64,000 bases of DNA, taken from assembly GCA_024644235.1 (NCBI GenBank), contig JAHELJ010000013.1, positions 1 to 64,000 of the forward strand. Direction: 5' to 3'. Below the pieces are notes generated by a model, which was not told the origin of the DNA, did not search any database, and saw nothing but the letters and a program-made list of their open reading frames with translations. Made by a program: the position numbers and the translations under genes. Source of the stretch: Lewinellaceae bacterium (GTDB taxonomy: Bacteria > Bacteroidota > Bacteroidia > Chitinophagales > Saprospiraceae). Shown here in pieces: positions 54,216 to 63,026 of the stretch (its first letter is position 1; every line of letters starts with the position of its first letter).

Positions 54216-55944
54216 AATAGTACTTGGTGTCAACTTGCAGTTTTATCAGATATAGACCTGCAGGCAGATCGTTCACGTTGACCTGATCGTTTTCGAGCAC
54301 CCTTCTAAATAAGGATTGTCCATCGATATTGTAGAATTCGATGTGTTCGCCCAAAACATAATTGGTCCTGGTTTGAATGGTTATATATTGGCTGGCAGGA
54401 TTTGGAAAAACCTGCACTGCGGTTCCTAGAGCAGTCTCCAAAATATCAACAACCATGAGGATTTCAATGCTGTCAGTTGTCAGGGTGCAGTTCTCAGCGT
54501 CGGTCACGGTAACATTATATTTTCCCGAAAGCGCCCCCACAAGATCTTCAGCAATATTCCCATTACTCCAGGCAAAGCTGTAAGGGGCTGTTCCACCGCT
54601 TACGGTGATTTGTACTTCACCGGTGCCATTGCCTTGATCACCAATCACTGTATCAACCGTGACAACGAGCATGTCCGGCTGGCTAATGACCACAGAATCC
54701 GAAACCGAGCAATTGGCTCCGTCGGTCACAGTATACTGATAGGTGCCGGCGGCCAGATTATCGACCATGGCACCATTGGCGCCAGTAGACCAGGCGACGG
54801 TCACCGGATCGTTGCCATTCTCGACGGTTACCATTGCCTGTCCCGTGGAGTCACCGTGACAAGCAACGTCCTGAGTCGATGAAGTTGCTGATAAGGCACA
54901 ACCAAATTCATCGACCACGTAGGTATCCTGAATCTGGCATCCATTGGCATCTGTCACATCCACTGTATAAGAACCGGGTGCCAGATCCATTATCGTTGGA
55001 GTATTTCCTCCGTTGCTCCAAGCGTAAGTGTAGGGCCCAGTCCCTCCCATTACGGTGGTTGTAATGCTTCCATCCATAGCGTCGTTGGCCGTCTCGTGCT
55101 GAATTGCGGCGTCAATCATTAGGGCTGCAGGTTCGGTGATATCTAATTCACACTGGACAACACAACCATTATCATCTACCACATCGACCGTATGTGACCC
55201 GGCAGGAAGATCGTTTGTACTGGAGCCCATCGCGTTGGCATTATGGCTCCAGTCATAACTGTATGGCATGGTACCACCAATGGCATTTATTGTGGCAGCA
55301 CCATCTGATCCTCCGCTGCAACTTGCGTCTTGATCGATTACGACGTTACATGCTAGTGCATCGGGTTGGGTGATCATTACCTGATCAGTTAAGGTGCATC
55401 CATTGGCATCGGTGACGGTCACCGTGGTGGTACCCGGAGGCAAATCTGAAACCGAAGCCATCGAGGCCGAAGGACTGTGGCTCCAGCTAAACGTATAATT
55501 TCCATTTCCTCCAGAGGGATCGATCATGGCAGATCCATCGGAGGCCCCGTTACACGAAATATCTCCCAACTTCTCTATAGAACCAGCGAGCGGAGGTGGT
55601 TCAGTAACCGTAACAGTCTCCATGGCCTCAAAGTTATCATCGTCTGTGACGGTGACAGAATATTGTCCAGGTGCTAAATTGGCAATGGTGGCAGTGGTTT
55701 CATTATTCGACCATTCATAGACATAAGGAGCCGTTCCATCGGCATTCACCGTGATCGACCCGTCGTTAGCACCATTGCAGCTCACATTTGTGACATCAAG
55801 TGTAATGGTAACAGTAGCTTGCTCGTACATGAAAGCATCTCCGGACAGTACCGGCCCAAAGTCGGTTAGGGGATCACTGGCAGAACTGGAGTATGTCTGA
55901 AGGATGAATGCCAGAGTTAGAATAGCTAGGGCTAATTTCTTCAT
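54187..55944 (-). CDS. SprB-repeat protein with T9SS type A sorting domain
   Basis: This secreted surface protein of 585 residues has a signal peptide (MKKLALAILTLAFILQTYSS) and six degenerate SprB-like repeats of about 70-75 residues, each with VxCxGxxDG, a PYxYxWSN core and VTVTDxxGC. The type A C-terminal sorting domain follows from about residue 501 (VFPNPASQYITIQ, ending LPAGLYLIKLQVDTKYYFTR). The domain sends it through the type IX system whose SprA subunit is encoded at the left edge. The full SprB adhesin is far longer; this is a short relative. Repeats resemble Ig-like beta-sandwiches and the cysteines may form disulfides. Confidence 0.93.
   Translation of the reverse strand: MKKLALAILTLAFILQTYSSSASDPLTDFGPVLSGDAFMYEQATVTITLDVTNVSCNGANDGSITVNADGTAPYVYEWSNNETTATIANLAPGQYSVTVTDDDNFEAMETVTVTEPPPLAGSIEKLGDISCNGASDGSAMIDPSGGNGNYTFSWSHSPSASMASVSDLPPGTTTVTVTDANGCTLTDQVMITQPDALACNVVIDQDASCSGGSDGAATINAIGGTMPYSYDWSHNANAMGSSTNDLPAGSHTVDVVDDNGCVVQCELDITEPAALMIDAAIQHETANDAMDGSITTTVMGGTGPYTYAWSNGGNTPTIMDLAPGSYTVDVTDANGCQIQDTYVVDEFGCALSATSSTQDVACHGDSTGQAMVTVENGNDPVTVAWSTGANGAMVDNLAAGTYQYTVTDGANCSVSDSVVISQPDMLVVTVDTVIGDQGNGTGEVQITVSGGTAPYSFAWSNGNIAEDLVGALSGKYNVTVTDAENCTLTTDSIEILMVVDILETALGTAVQVFPNPASQYITIQTRTNYVLGEHIEFYNIDGQSLFRRVLENDQVNVNDLPAGLYLIKLQVDTKYYFTRLLVLRE
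54460..55797 (-). repeat. Six SprB-type protein repeats
   Basis: The coding sequence holds six tandem units of about 70-75 codons. Units 1-3 share SC(N/S)G and DG(S/A), unit 4 has lost the cysteine of the opening motif, and units 5-6 are shorter and more diverged. The divergence between copies shows an old expansion rather than a recent one. Confidence 0.8.
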
Positions 55945-56002
55945 TGCTACAAGTATTTATTCATCTCTGGCCCCAAAAAGATAGATTGTTTTTATTACTT
56001 AT

Positions 56003-57802
56003 TCAATTATTTGAATTCATTTCAATCGCTTTTGATATTTCTAATATGAATTGGCGCTTCCTCTCTGACTCTTGTGGCACCTGCATCACTTTTTCTAATG
56101 CCGCCTCATACCGGCCCAAAGTATGCAAACAATATGCACTGTTAAACAATGCTTCATCAAAAAGTGAATTCAACTCGAGCGCACGATCAAGTAGGATCAG
56201 TGCTTCCGGGCAACGTTGCTGACGGATGTATACCGTAGCCAGGTTATTGATGACATGAAAGTTATATGGCGATTCATCCAGAGCACTCTTAAATGTTTCC
56301 TCGGCTTCATCCAGACTATCGAGGTTGTAATAGGCTATTCCCTGGTAGAATCGAAGCGGCATCGATGAAGGGTCTAATGAATAAAGAGGCGAGTGTATCT
56401 CTTCAATTTTTGTAATTATCTTGTTCCAGTTTTCTGCCCTGCGTTCAAGAAGCACCGATCTCATGCCTATTTCGGCACGATAGCGTACTGCCCCTACATA
56501 AATATTCAAGGCCATTAGGATTAGTATGACAACTGCTAACCCTGTTGACTGCAGGAACAGTAGAGGTCGCGTCGACTTGGTCATCTTTATTTGAGATGTC
56601 ATACTCAAAACAAAGGCGAGCAAGATCAGCATTTCGATCCTTTCCTTGGGAAAATCAAAAAATGAAACGATGATAAAGGCAAAAAGGCTTCCGGATAGCA
56701 GATGTGATTTCCAAGGATTTCTCTTTCGAAAAGAAAGGGCAAGAAAAAGAGGGAACAAGAGCATTCCCAGATAAAGCAGAATTCCCGGAACACCGAGCTC
56801 AGCAGCTGTTTCTAAAAAGTCATTGTGGGCCCTGGTAAACACGACATCCTGGTACTGCATGCGGTAAACTCTTTCCACACCATGCTGCGGAAATTGCAGT
56901 TTCCAATTGCCCGAACCTACGCCCTTTGCCAGATGGTCCATTGTCAAATCCCAGGTTCGGCTCCAAACTACTTTCCGTTCATATGCCGTTTGTGAACCTG
57001 AATAATTTAGTGGATTGAGCCTGTCTCTTAACTCAGTGTTGATTGATAGTACACCACCTAGCACCAGCACTACAAAGACTGTGGAGTAACGGAAAGGGCG
57101 GGATTTCCAGAATGCCCCATCGTAACTACTGATAAAGTACCAGATCATTACGCAAGCGAAAGAAAACGAAGCCAAATAGATTGCTCTGCTTTGAAGCAAT
57201 AGGATCATTAGCATTTGTAGCGTAATCAGAATGAGAAGCAATTGGCGCCTTGAGCCCTTGGTCGAATGCCATTGAAGGAGATTGAACGGAACAAGCAATA
57301 GTAAAAAGGCGGAAGTGACCGATTTGTGACCAAAGATTAATTTTATTTCATACAGATTTCTTGTGGTGTAGCCCTCATCCATTACTAGCTGGACTAAAGC
57401 CAGATATAGTGCACACAACAATACCGCGGTTGCCAAAACACTTATTCGAGATATGAATTTGAATACCACATCTTGGTCATGATTCAATATGATGCGTAAT
57501 AGAAAATAACAACTGGCGAACAAGATCCATCGACCGGTTGTGAACACAGCTTCACCAAAATTCAAAGCCCAGCCTATAGATATTGCATTCCAAGCAACAA
57601 AGCTCAGGATGAGTAAATCCGGAAGAATAATGCGCATCCTAATAGCTCCCTTTCGGGTGATCAAGAAGATGGCAAAGACAGCACCTATCAGAGATGCCAC
57701 CAGAAATCTACTTCCTAGGTAGTAATCCAATAATGCTGGACTAAAGACCACCGTACTGACCACAAATAGTGCAGCTATATATAGTTGTCCAGCCAACCTC
57801 AT
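56003..57802 (-). CDS. O-antigen ligase-like protein with C-terminal TPR repeats
   Basis: The 599-residue protein has about eleven membrane helices (residues 5-440), with the Wzy_C-type loop carrying TRAHNDFLETAAELGVPGILLYLG, then a soluble tail of TPR units (SMPLRFYQGIAYYNLDSLDEAE, FHVINNLATVYIRQQRCPEA and DEALFNSAYCLHTLGRYEAA). The TPR tail is a common variation in Bacteroidota. It lies 58 bp downstream of the SprB-repeat gene on the same strand. The TPR tail could bind a partner, for example a T9SS component or another glycan enzyme; this is inference. Confidence 0.85.
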   Translation of the reverse strand: MRLAGQLYIAALFVVSTVVFSPALLDYYLGSRFLVASLIGAVFAIFLITRKGAIRMRIILPDLLILSFVAWNAISIGWALNFGEAVFTTGRWILFASCYFLLRIILNHDQDVVFKFISRISVLATAVLLCALYLALVQLVMDEGYTTRNLYEIKLIFGHKSVTSAFLLLLVPFNLLQWHSTKGSRRQLLLILITLQMLMILLLQSRAIYLASFSFACVMIWYFISSYDGAFWKSRPFRYSTVFVVLVLGGVLSINTELRDRLNPLNYSGSQTAYERKVVWSRTWDLTMDHLAKGVGSGNWKLQFPQHGVERVYRMQYQDVVFTRAHNDFLETAAELGVPGILLYLGMLLFPLFLALSFRKRNPWKSHLLSGSLFAFIIVSFFDFPKERIEMLILLAFVLSMTSQIKMTKSTRPLLFLQSTGLAVVILILMALNIYVGAVRYRAEIGMRSVLLERRAENWNKIITKIEEIHSPLYSLDPSSMPLRFYQGIAYYNLDSLDEAEETFKSALDESPYNFHVINNLATVYIRQQRCPEALILLDRALELNSLFDEALFNSAYCLHTLGRYEAALEKVMQVPQESERKRQFILEISKAIEMNSNN

Positions 57803-57871
57803 TTATTTCACCTTTATCCAGATTTCAGTAAATTACTAATATAGCGATGTGCATAGCTACATTGTCCATAA

Positions 57872-58846
57872 ATGACTGCGTTCATAAAAGACCATCACGT
57901 TCCATCTGTCAAAGTACCCCTTGACACAGTATCTCAACGTTTGATCCTCACCACCTTATACTTCGAAATTTTTTCCTATCCGTTAACAATCGTAGAGCTT
58001 AAGAGATTTGTCAATTACCCGAATCTTAAAGAAGGGGAATTTCAACACGCGGTTGATCAGCTATGCAGTTTAGGTATCCTAAAGGAACAGGAGGGATACT
58101 TCATGATTAAGAAAAGGCCCGATTGGGTAAAATTGCGACACGAACGGGAAGCCCGAGCTCGACGAGTCAAAAGGAGAGCGGAAAGGCGTGCACGCCTAAT
58201 CAGCAGGTTCCCATTTATACGTGCTGTGTTTTTCAGCGGGACTTACGCCAAGGGACTTGTACCCTTGGGAGGAGATATAGATTTCTTTATTGTCACCAGA
58301 CCTGGGCGTCTATGGGTGGGACGAACTATGCTGATTTTTTTTAAGAAGATTTTTCTCCTCAACTCGAGGAGATACTTCTGTGTGAATTACTTCGTAGATG
58401 AAGAACATCTGGAGATTGAAGAAAAAAATCTATTCACGGCTACCGAAATTGCCACTTTAGCACCTGCTTTTGGTCCCAAAGTTTTCTCAGATTTTATGGC
58501 AGCAAACGCCTGGATAAGAGCCTATTATCCCAACATTAATCAAGATAGAACTGACATTCAAAAGGTTGAATCCAGTCTGATCTCCCGAGCGATCGAACAA
58601 TGCTTATCCGGCAGCATTGGAGATAAACTGGATGTGGCTTTTTATCGATTGACTTCGAGATATTGGACAAGGAAGTTTGAACATATGGATCAGGCCACTT
58701 TTGACATTGCTCTGAAATCTCAACCATATATTTCCAAACATCATCCAAACAATTTCCAAGACCGGGTGCTTTCAAAACACAACTACGCCATTGAAGAATT
58801 TGAAAAATTGTACGATGTTCGACTGAGATGGCTGTCTGTGGCATGA
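57872..58846 (+). CDS. Nucleotidyltransferase-fold protein with winged-helix-like N-terminus, unknown function
   Basis: The 324-residue product has a region at about 20-85 that looks like a winged helix (LILTTLYFEIFSYPLTIVEL, LCSLGILKEQEGYFMIKKR), then a basic helix, then the motif FFSGTYAKGLVPLGGDIDFF, which fits the G(S/T)x...DxD pattern of nucleotidyltransferases of the Pol-beta superfamily. The remaining half is helical without a motif I recognise. It could transfer a nucleotide or sugar-nucleotide group, or act as a regulator. Its stop overlaps the start of the second radical SAM gene by 4 bp, showing tight coupling. I do not know a characterised homolog. Confidence 0.65.
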   Translation: MTAFIKDHHVPSVKVPLDTVSQRLILTTLYFEIFSYPLTIVELKRFVNYPNLKEGEFQHAVDQLCSLGILKEQEGYFMIKKRPDWVKLRHEREARARRVKRRAERRARLISRFPFIRAVFFSGTYAKGLVPLGGDIDFFIVTRPGRLWVGRTMLIFFKKIFLLNSRRYFCVNYFVDEEHLEIEEKNLFTATEIATLAPAFGPKVFSDFMAANAWIRAYYPNINQDRTDIQKVESSLISRAIEQCLSGSIGDKLDVAFYRLTSRYWTRKFEHMDQATFDIALKSQPYISKHHPNNFQDRVLSKHNYAIEEFEKLYDVRLRWLSVA

Positions 58847-60258
58847 ACTCAGTAATTATCACCAATACTTACTTCTACCGTCTGGATCCAAAGCAATGGA
58901 GAACCGGTCAGCCCTACCCACCTTATGCTACTCTCATCGCAGCCGCTGCACTGCAGGAAAAATATGAGGTCATATTTCATGATAATTGCCTCGAGCCATC
59001 CCCTACTGCTCTGATTGAAAAGCTGGATGTTGTGCGACCAGATTACCTGGTCATCTTCGATGATGGATTCAATTATCTGACTAAGATGTGTCTCACAGTT
59101 ATGCGTGAAGCCGCATTTGAGATGATTCGGGCTGCTAAATCGAGAGGAATTACAACATTAATATCGAGTTCGGATTCAACTGATCACTTCGACCGATATC
59201 TCTCTGAAGGAGCCGATTATGTTCTGTTGGGTGAAGCTGAAGTGACATTGAGGGAAACACTGGATCGTTTGACAAGTAATGAATCAACGGATGACGTTAA
59301 AGGTTTGGCATGGCGAAAGGATAATCAGATCTTAAAGTCTGATCGGCGACCGGTAGTTACCAACCTCGATACGTTGCCTGATCCCGCGTGGTCGCTGGTG
59401 GATCTTGAACCTTATCGAGAAATCTGGCACAGAAAGAATGGTTACTTTTCGCTCAACCTGGCCACCACTCGTGGCTGTCCGTTTAAATGCAACTGGTGTG
59501 CTAAGCCGATCTATGGAAATCGATACAACGTGCGATCTCCTCAGAAAGTGGTTAACGAGATCGAGTATTTACAGGCACATTTTGGGGTAGATCACTTTTG
59601 GTTTTGCGATGATATTTTTGGCCTGAAACCAGGATGGGTGCAGACATTCAAAGATCTCATCCATACCAAGAGCATTTGCATCAAGTACAAGATCCAGTCC
59701 AGAGTTGATTTGCTGTTAAAGGAGAATACCATTGATGCACTTGTTGATTCAGGTGCGACCACAATCTGGGTAGGGGCCGAATCAGGTTCTCAAAAGGTAT
59801 TGGATGCTATGGATAAGGGCACGACCATTGAGCAAATCCACCATGCCACCCGTCTGTTAAAGAGAAAAGGAGTAGAGGTTTGCTTTTTCCTGCAATTCGG
59901 TTATCTGCAAGAGACAAAAGAAGATATTCTAAAAACGCTGGAATTGGTTGGCGAATTGATGCCCGATGACATTGGCGTTTCCATTTCATATCCGTTGCCT
60001 GGCACCAGGTTTCACGACAAAGTCAAATCCCTAATGACGGAAAAGCAAAACTGGCGGGATAGTGACGATCTTGCAATGATGTATCGCAGTACCTTTAGTC
60101 CCGCCTATTACAGAAGACTTCATCGCTATGTGCATAAATTTTTCCAGACTCGGAAAATCTTATCCACCCCTCTTAATGAAACCGGATTGCTGAGGGCCAT
60201 GCTCTTATTTTATTATGCACCCATGGCTTTGGTAGACCGACTACGGCTTAAGCTTTAG
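58843..60258 (+). CDS. B12-binding-type radical SAM protein (second copy)
   Basis: The 471-residue protein is a class B radical SAM enzyme. Its N-terminal Rossmann-like domain has LISSSDSTDHFDRYLSEGAD and VLLGEAEVT, and the radical SAM core has the [4Fe-4S] ligands Cys212, Cys216 and Cys219 in GCPFKCNWCA, then FWFCDDIFGL and WVGAESGSQKVLDAMDKG. It resembles the protein at 51451-52839 (shared AESGSQKV, the YG-RY-RSPQKVVNE-type segment and C-terminal layout). The ATG at 58843 overlaps the previous stop and is preferred over a TTG-type start at 58828. A methyltransferase gene follows after 38 bp. Confidence 0.88.
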   Translation: MNSVIITNTYFYRLDPKQWRTGQPYPPYATLIAAAALQEKYEVIFHDNCLEPSPTALIEKLDVVRPDYLVIFDDGFNYLTKMCLTVMREAAFEMIRAAKSRGITTLISSSDSTDHFDRYLSEGADYVLLGEAEVTLRETLDRLTSNESTDDVKGLAWRKDNQILKSDRRPVVTNLDTLPDPAWSLVDLEPYREIWHRKNGYFSLNLATTRGCPFKCNWCAKPIYGNRYNVRSPQKVVNEIEYLQAHFGVDHFWFCDDIFGLKPGWVQTFKDLIHTKSICIKYKIQSRVDLLLKENTIDALVDSGATTIWVGAESGSQKVLDAMDKGTTIEQIHHATRLLKRKGVEVCFFLQFGYLQETKEDILKTLELVGELMPDDIGVSISYPLPGTRFHDKVKSLMTEKQNWRDSDDLAMMYRSTFSPAYYRRLHRYVHKFFQTRKILSTPLNETGLLRAMLLFYYAPMALVDRLRLKL

Positions 60259-60296
60259 AATTGGCTGCCTAGATTTCATTTAAGACCTTCAAAGGT

Positions 60297-61109
60297 GTGA
60301 AGAAGAAAAATTTCGATCTACTGGCTGAGCACTACGATCGGGATTTCGTAGATGCATCAATCGGTTCAGCTCAAAGAAGTCTGGTCTATCATTGCCTTGA
60401 GCCCCTTGTACGCATACCTGACGAAAACCTCCGGATCCTGGATCTAGGTTGTGGTACAGGTCAAGACGTTATTTTCTTGGCTGAGCTTGGCCACCATATC
60501 GTCGGGATTGACTCGTCGCAGGAGATGATCTTAAAATCTACGGAGAAAGTGGAGAAGCTTAAATTAACGGGACACGTGGAATTGAAGCAGCTGGAAATCA
60601 TCCACTTTCTCACCTCCGTCACTCAGGATACAGACTTCGATATGATCTTCAGCAATTTTGGCGCTTTGAACGTACTACCGCGCGATGAATGGGATAAAAT
60701 CGTTGCAAATGTTAATCAAAAGTCATCCGAAGGAAGCTACCTGGTATTGGTAATGCTCAATGCTTTCTGCATTTGGGAAACTTTCTATTTCCTGCTCACT
60801 GGTAGATGGAAGCAGGCCGTGAGACGCTGGTCCCGGAAGGGAGTCTCTTTTACATTTGAGAAAGGATCTATGGAAAGGATTTATTATTACACTCCTGGAA
60901 AGCTCACCTCCTTTTTTAAGCCATTGTACAAGGTGAAGAAAGTGATGCCGATAGGATGTTTTGTTCCACCAAGTTATCTACAACCTTTCTTTAATTCGCG
61001 CAAGGGTCTTTTAAACATTTTATTCCGGTTGGACACCCTTGCATTGAGATTGCCACCGTTAGCTTATCTGGCAGACCATTTTATGATCATCATGCAGAAA
61101 AATGACTAA
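60297..61109 (+). CDS. Class I SAM-dependent methyltransferase
   Basis: The 270-residue protein has motif I ILDLGCGTGQDVIFLAELG, motif II IVGIDSSQEMI and FDMIFSNFGALNVL. A C-terminal cap (residues about 160-260) with hydrophobic stretches (FCIWETFYFLLTGRW) suggests a lipid or membrane-bound substrate. The start is GTG at 60297, directly before MKKKNFDLLAEHYD, which is typical of the family. It follows the second radical SAM gene by 38 bp and overlaps ftcD by 8 bp. Confidence 0.86.
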   Translation: MKKKNFDLLAEHYDRDFVDASIGSAQRSLVYHCLEPLVRIPDENLRILDLGCGTGQDVIFLAELGHHIVGIDSSQEMILKSTEKVEKLKLTGHVELKQLEIIHFLTSVTQDTDFDMIFSNFGALNVLPRDEWDKIVANVNQKSSEGSYLVLVMLNAFCIWETFYFLLTGRWKQAVRRWSRKGVSFTFEKGSMERIYYYTPGKLTSFFKPLYKVKKVMPIGCFVPPSYLQPFFNSRKGLLNILFRLDTLALRLPPLAYLADHFMIIMQKND

Positions 61110-62103
61110 AGATCTAATTGAATGCATACCAAATATTTCTGTTGCGGAAGATGAGCCACTGCTATCGGAGATCATAGAGACTCTGGAAAACGTGCCAGGA
61201 CTTTATCTCCTTCATGTAGATAGCAGCAAAAGCATCAAGCGAACTGTCTTGACCTTGGTTGGTAATTGGACAGCGGTTTCAACAGCTATTCGCCAACTTA
61301 CTCGCCTGCTTCTTTCTGGAGCGGATCTCAAATACTATGAAAGTCCACATCCTCATGTCGGACTCCTGGATGTATGTCCGTTTGTGCCAGTGAGAGGAGT
61401 CAACGAGCAGCAATGTATCGAGTTGGTAGAAAGGCTGGCTGTCTCCATCAATGATGAATTCGGAGTGCCAGTTTACTTCTACGAAAAATCAGCCAAGAGC
61501 CCAGATCGTCAGCATCTTGAGTTCATTAGAAAGGGTGGTAAAGAAAATCTAAAGGTCAGGATTCGTCATGGATTTAGGCCTGATGTGGGAGAGCAGCTTC
61601 ATATTACTGCTGGGGCTATCGTCATGGGGGTTAGAGATTATTTAGTGGCATACAATATCAGTCTGAATTCTGCAGACGCCACAGCTGCGGATAGTATCGC
61701 GCGTTATTTACGCAAGCTTACCCAAGATTCGGTTCTTCATGGAGTAAAGGCAATTGGTTGGTACAACGCAGACTACAGATCATGCCAGGTATCTATAAAC
61801 CTTACCGACCCTGGCACCACCGGCATGTTTACCGTTTTTGACCAAGTTTCCCGTCAGGCCTCTACTTTGGGTTTGCATGTGGTGGGATCCGAACTGATTG
61901 GCATGGTCACCAACCGTCAAATAGTGTTGTCAGGATTGCAGGCCCTAATGACCAACGAGAAGAACTCAGTTTGGAGCTACAAAAGGTGTCTGGAGGCAGC
62001 GATATCTTATTTGGGGCTTGACCGGGTAAGACCCTTTGTGCCGGAATATCAAATTCTTGACCAACGTTTTACTCAACTGAGCCGGGAAGCAGTCATTTTT
62101 TAG
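61102..62103 (+). CDS. ftcD: Glutamate formimidoyltransferase
   Basis: FtcD moves the formimino group from formiminoglutamate to tetrahydrofolate, the last step of one histidine degradation route. The 333-residue product covers the transferase domain only: LIECIPNISVAEDEPLLSEI, ESPHPHVGLLDVCPFVPVRG, RHGFRPDVGE and MFTVFDQVSR; the cyclodeaminase half of the mammalian enzyme is absent, as in other bacteria. No hutH, hutU or hutI is nearby; the gene overlaps a methyltransferase gene by 8 bp, so its expression is tied to the glycan-like cluster rather than to histidine use. Confidence 0.93.
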   Translation: MTKDLIECIPNISVAEDEPLLSEIIETLENVPGLYLLHVDSSKSIKRTVLTLVGNWTAVSTAIRQLTRLLLSGADLKYYESPHPHVGLLDVCPFVPVRGVNEQQCIELVERLAVSINDEFGVPVYFYEKSAKSPDRQHLEFIRKGGKENLKVRIRHGFRPDVGEQLHITAGAIVMGVRDYLVAYNISLNSADATAADSIARYLRKLTQDSVLHGVKAIGWYNADYRSCQVSINLTDPGTTGMFTVFDQVSRQASTLGLHVVGSELIGMVTNRQIVLSGLQALMTNEKNSVWSYKRCLEAAISYLGLDRVRPFVPEYQILDQRFTQLSREAVIF

Positions 62104-62150
62104 ACTATTATGAATGCTTAGGATCATCATGAATATTTGATAGTTTTCTT

Positions 62151-62158
62151 TATTTTTG
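62151..62158 (+). promoter_or_regulatory. -7 promoter element before the OmpA-family gene
   Basis: TATTTTTG matches TAnnTTTG and is 26 bp before the ATG at 62185. No correctly spaced TTTG is present upstream. Confidence 0.3.
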
Positions 62159-62184
62159 GGGCTCATAGAAAAACATAAGTTCCA

Positions 62185-62967
62185 ATGAATTTTAGCAGAT
62201 TTTCTTTAGGAATACTCCTATTATCCATCCTCATGGCTTCCTGTGTGAGCAATAAGAAATTCACCGAATTGGAGTCAGAAAGAAATGCCCTGGCCGAGTC
62301 TCTCAGCAATCTTGAAGAGAAAGTAGAAATGCTTGAGACAGACAAAAATCAGCTTTCATCCTCTAACGACGAGATGACAGAGAAACTGGCTTCTGTAGAG
62401 GGTAAGCTCCAAGAGACTGAGCAAAAATTCAATCAGGTCAATTCCCGAATGGATGACAACCAATCTGAATTGAATATGTTGCGTCAAGAGATTCAGTCTG
62501 CCTTCAGTGACGTTGAAAAGGCTGTTTCAGAAAGCGGTCAAAGGATTACCGAAATCGAGGACATGCTATACCTTGATTTGGAAAATCCAATTAACTTCAG
62601 CACTGGGTCATCAAGGCTCAACCGCGAAGATGATGAAACTCTGGCGGAATTGGCAGATATGCTGAAGAAGAATCCGGGATTGAGCCTGATCATCGAAGGT
62701 CACACTGACGATCGACCAATCAATAATGCTCGATTTAGTGACAATTGGGATCTTAGTGTTGCCCGATCAGTAGCCATTGTCAGAAAATTGATTTCCTTGG
62801 GAGTTGATCCTAAACAGTTGACAGCTGCTGGAAAAGCAGAATTTCATCCTACAGTCACGGATGATCCAAAATCCACGGCAACACAGGCTGCTAACCGACG
62901 ATCGGAAGTCATCTTGGTACCTCAAATTGGCAGACTATACAAGCTTAATAAGAATCAAGGCACATAA
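62185..62967 (+). CDS. OmpA-family lipoprotein with coiled coil
   Basis: The 260-residue protein has a lipoprotein signal (MNFSRFSLGILLLSILMASC, lipidated Cys20), a coiled-coil region of about 100 residues (ESERNALAESLSNLEEKVEM), and a C-terminal OmpA-like domain that binds peptidoglycan (IIEGHTDDRP, NWDLSVARS, AANRRSEVIL). It would tether the outer membrane to the cell wall, similar to Pal. No tol genes are adjacent. An intrinsic terminator follows. Confidence 0.93.
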   Translation: MNFSRFSLGILLLSILMASCVSNKKFTELESERNALAESLSNLEEKVEMLETDKNQLSSSNDEMTEKLASVEGKLQETEQKFNQVNSRMDDNQSELNMLRQEIQSAFSDVEKAVSESGQRITEIEDMLYLDLENPINFSTGSSRLNREDDETLAELADMLKKNPGLSLIIEGHTDDRPINNARFSDNWDLSVARSVAIVRKLISLGVDPKQLTAAGKAEFHPTVTDDPKSTATQAANRRSEVILVPQIGRLYKLNKNQGT

Positions 62968-62997
62968 TAAATCCGTATTATAGAATTTATGTGTCCG

Positions 62998-63026
62998 GCC
63001 AGTAGCGATCGCTGCTGGCCTTTTTA
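62998..63026 (+). terminator. Intrinsic terminator after the OmpA-family gene
   Basis: GGCCAG-t-AGCGATCGCT-g-CTGGCC forms a hairpin with one mismatch, followed by TTTTT and further T-rich sequence. It lies 31 bp after the stop codon and touches the stop of the minus-strand cupin gene. Confidence 0.85.

Noticed and set aside
54460-55797. Tandem DNA repeat or CRISPR-like array
   Set aside because: The periodicity is at the protein level (SprB repeats of about 70-75 residues); nucleotide copies are diverged and there are no short identical repeats with spacers.
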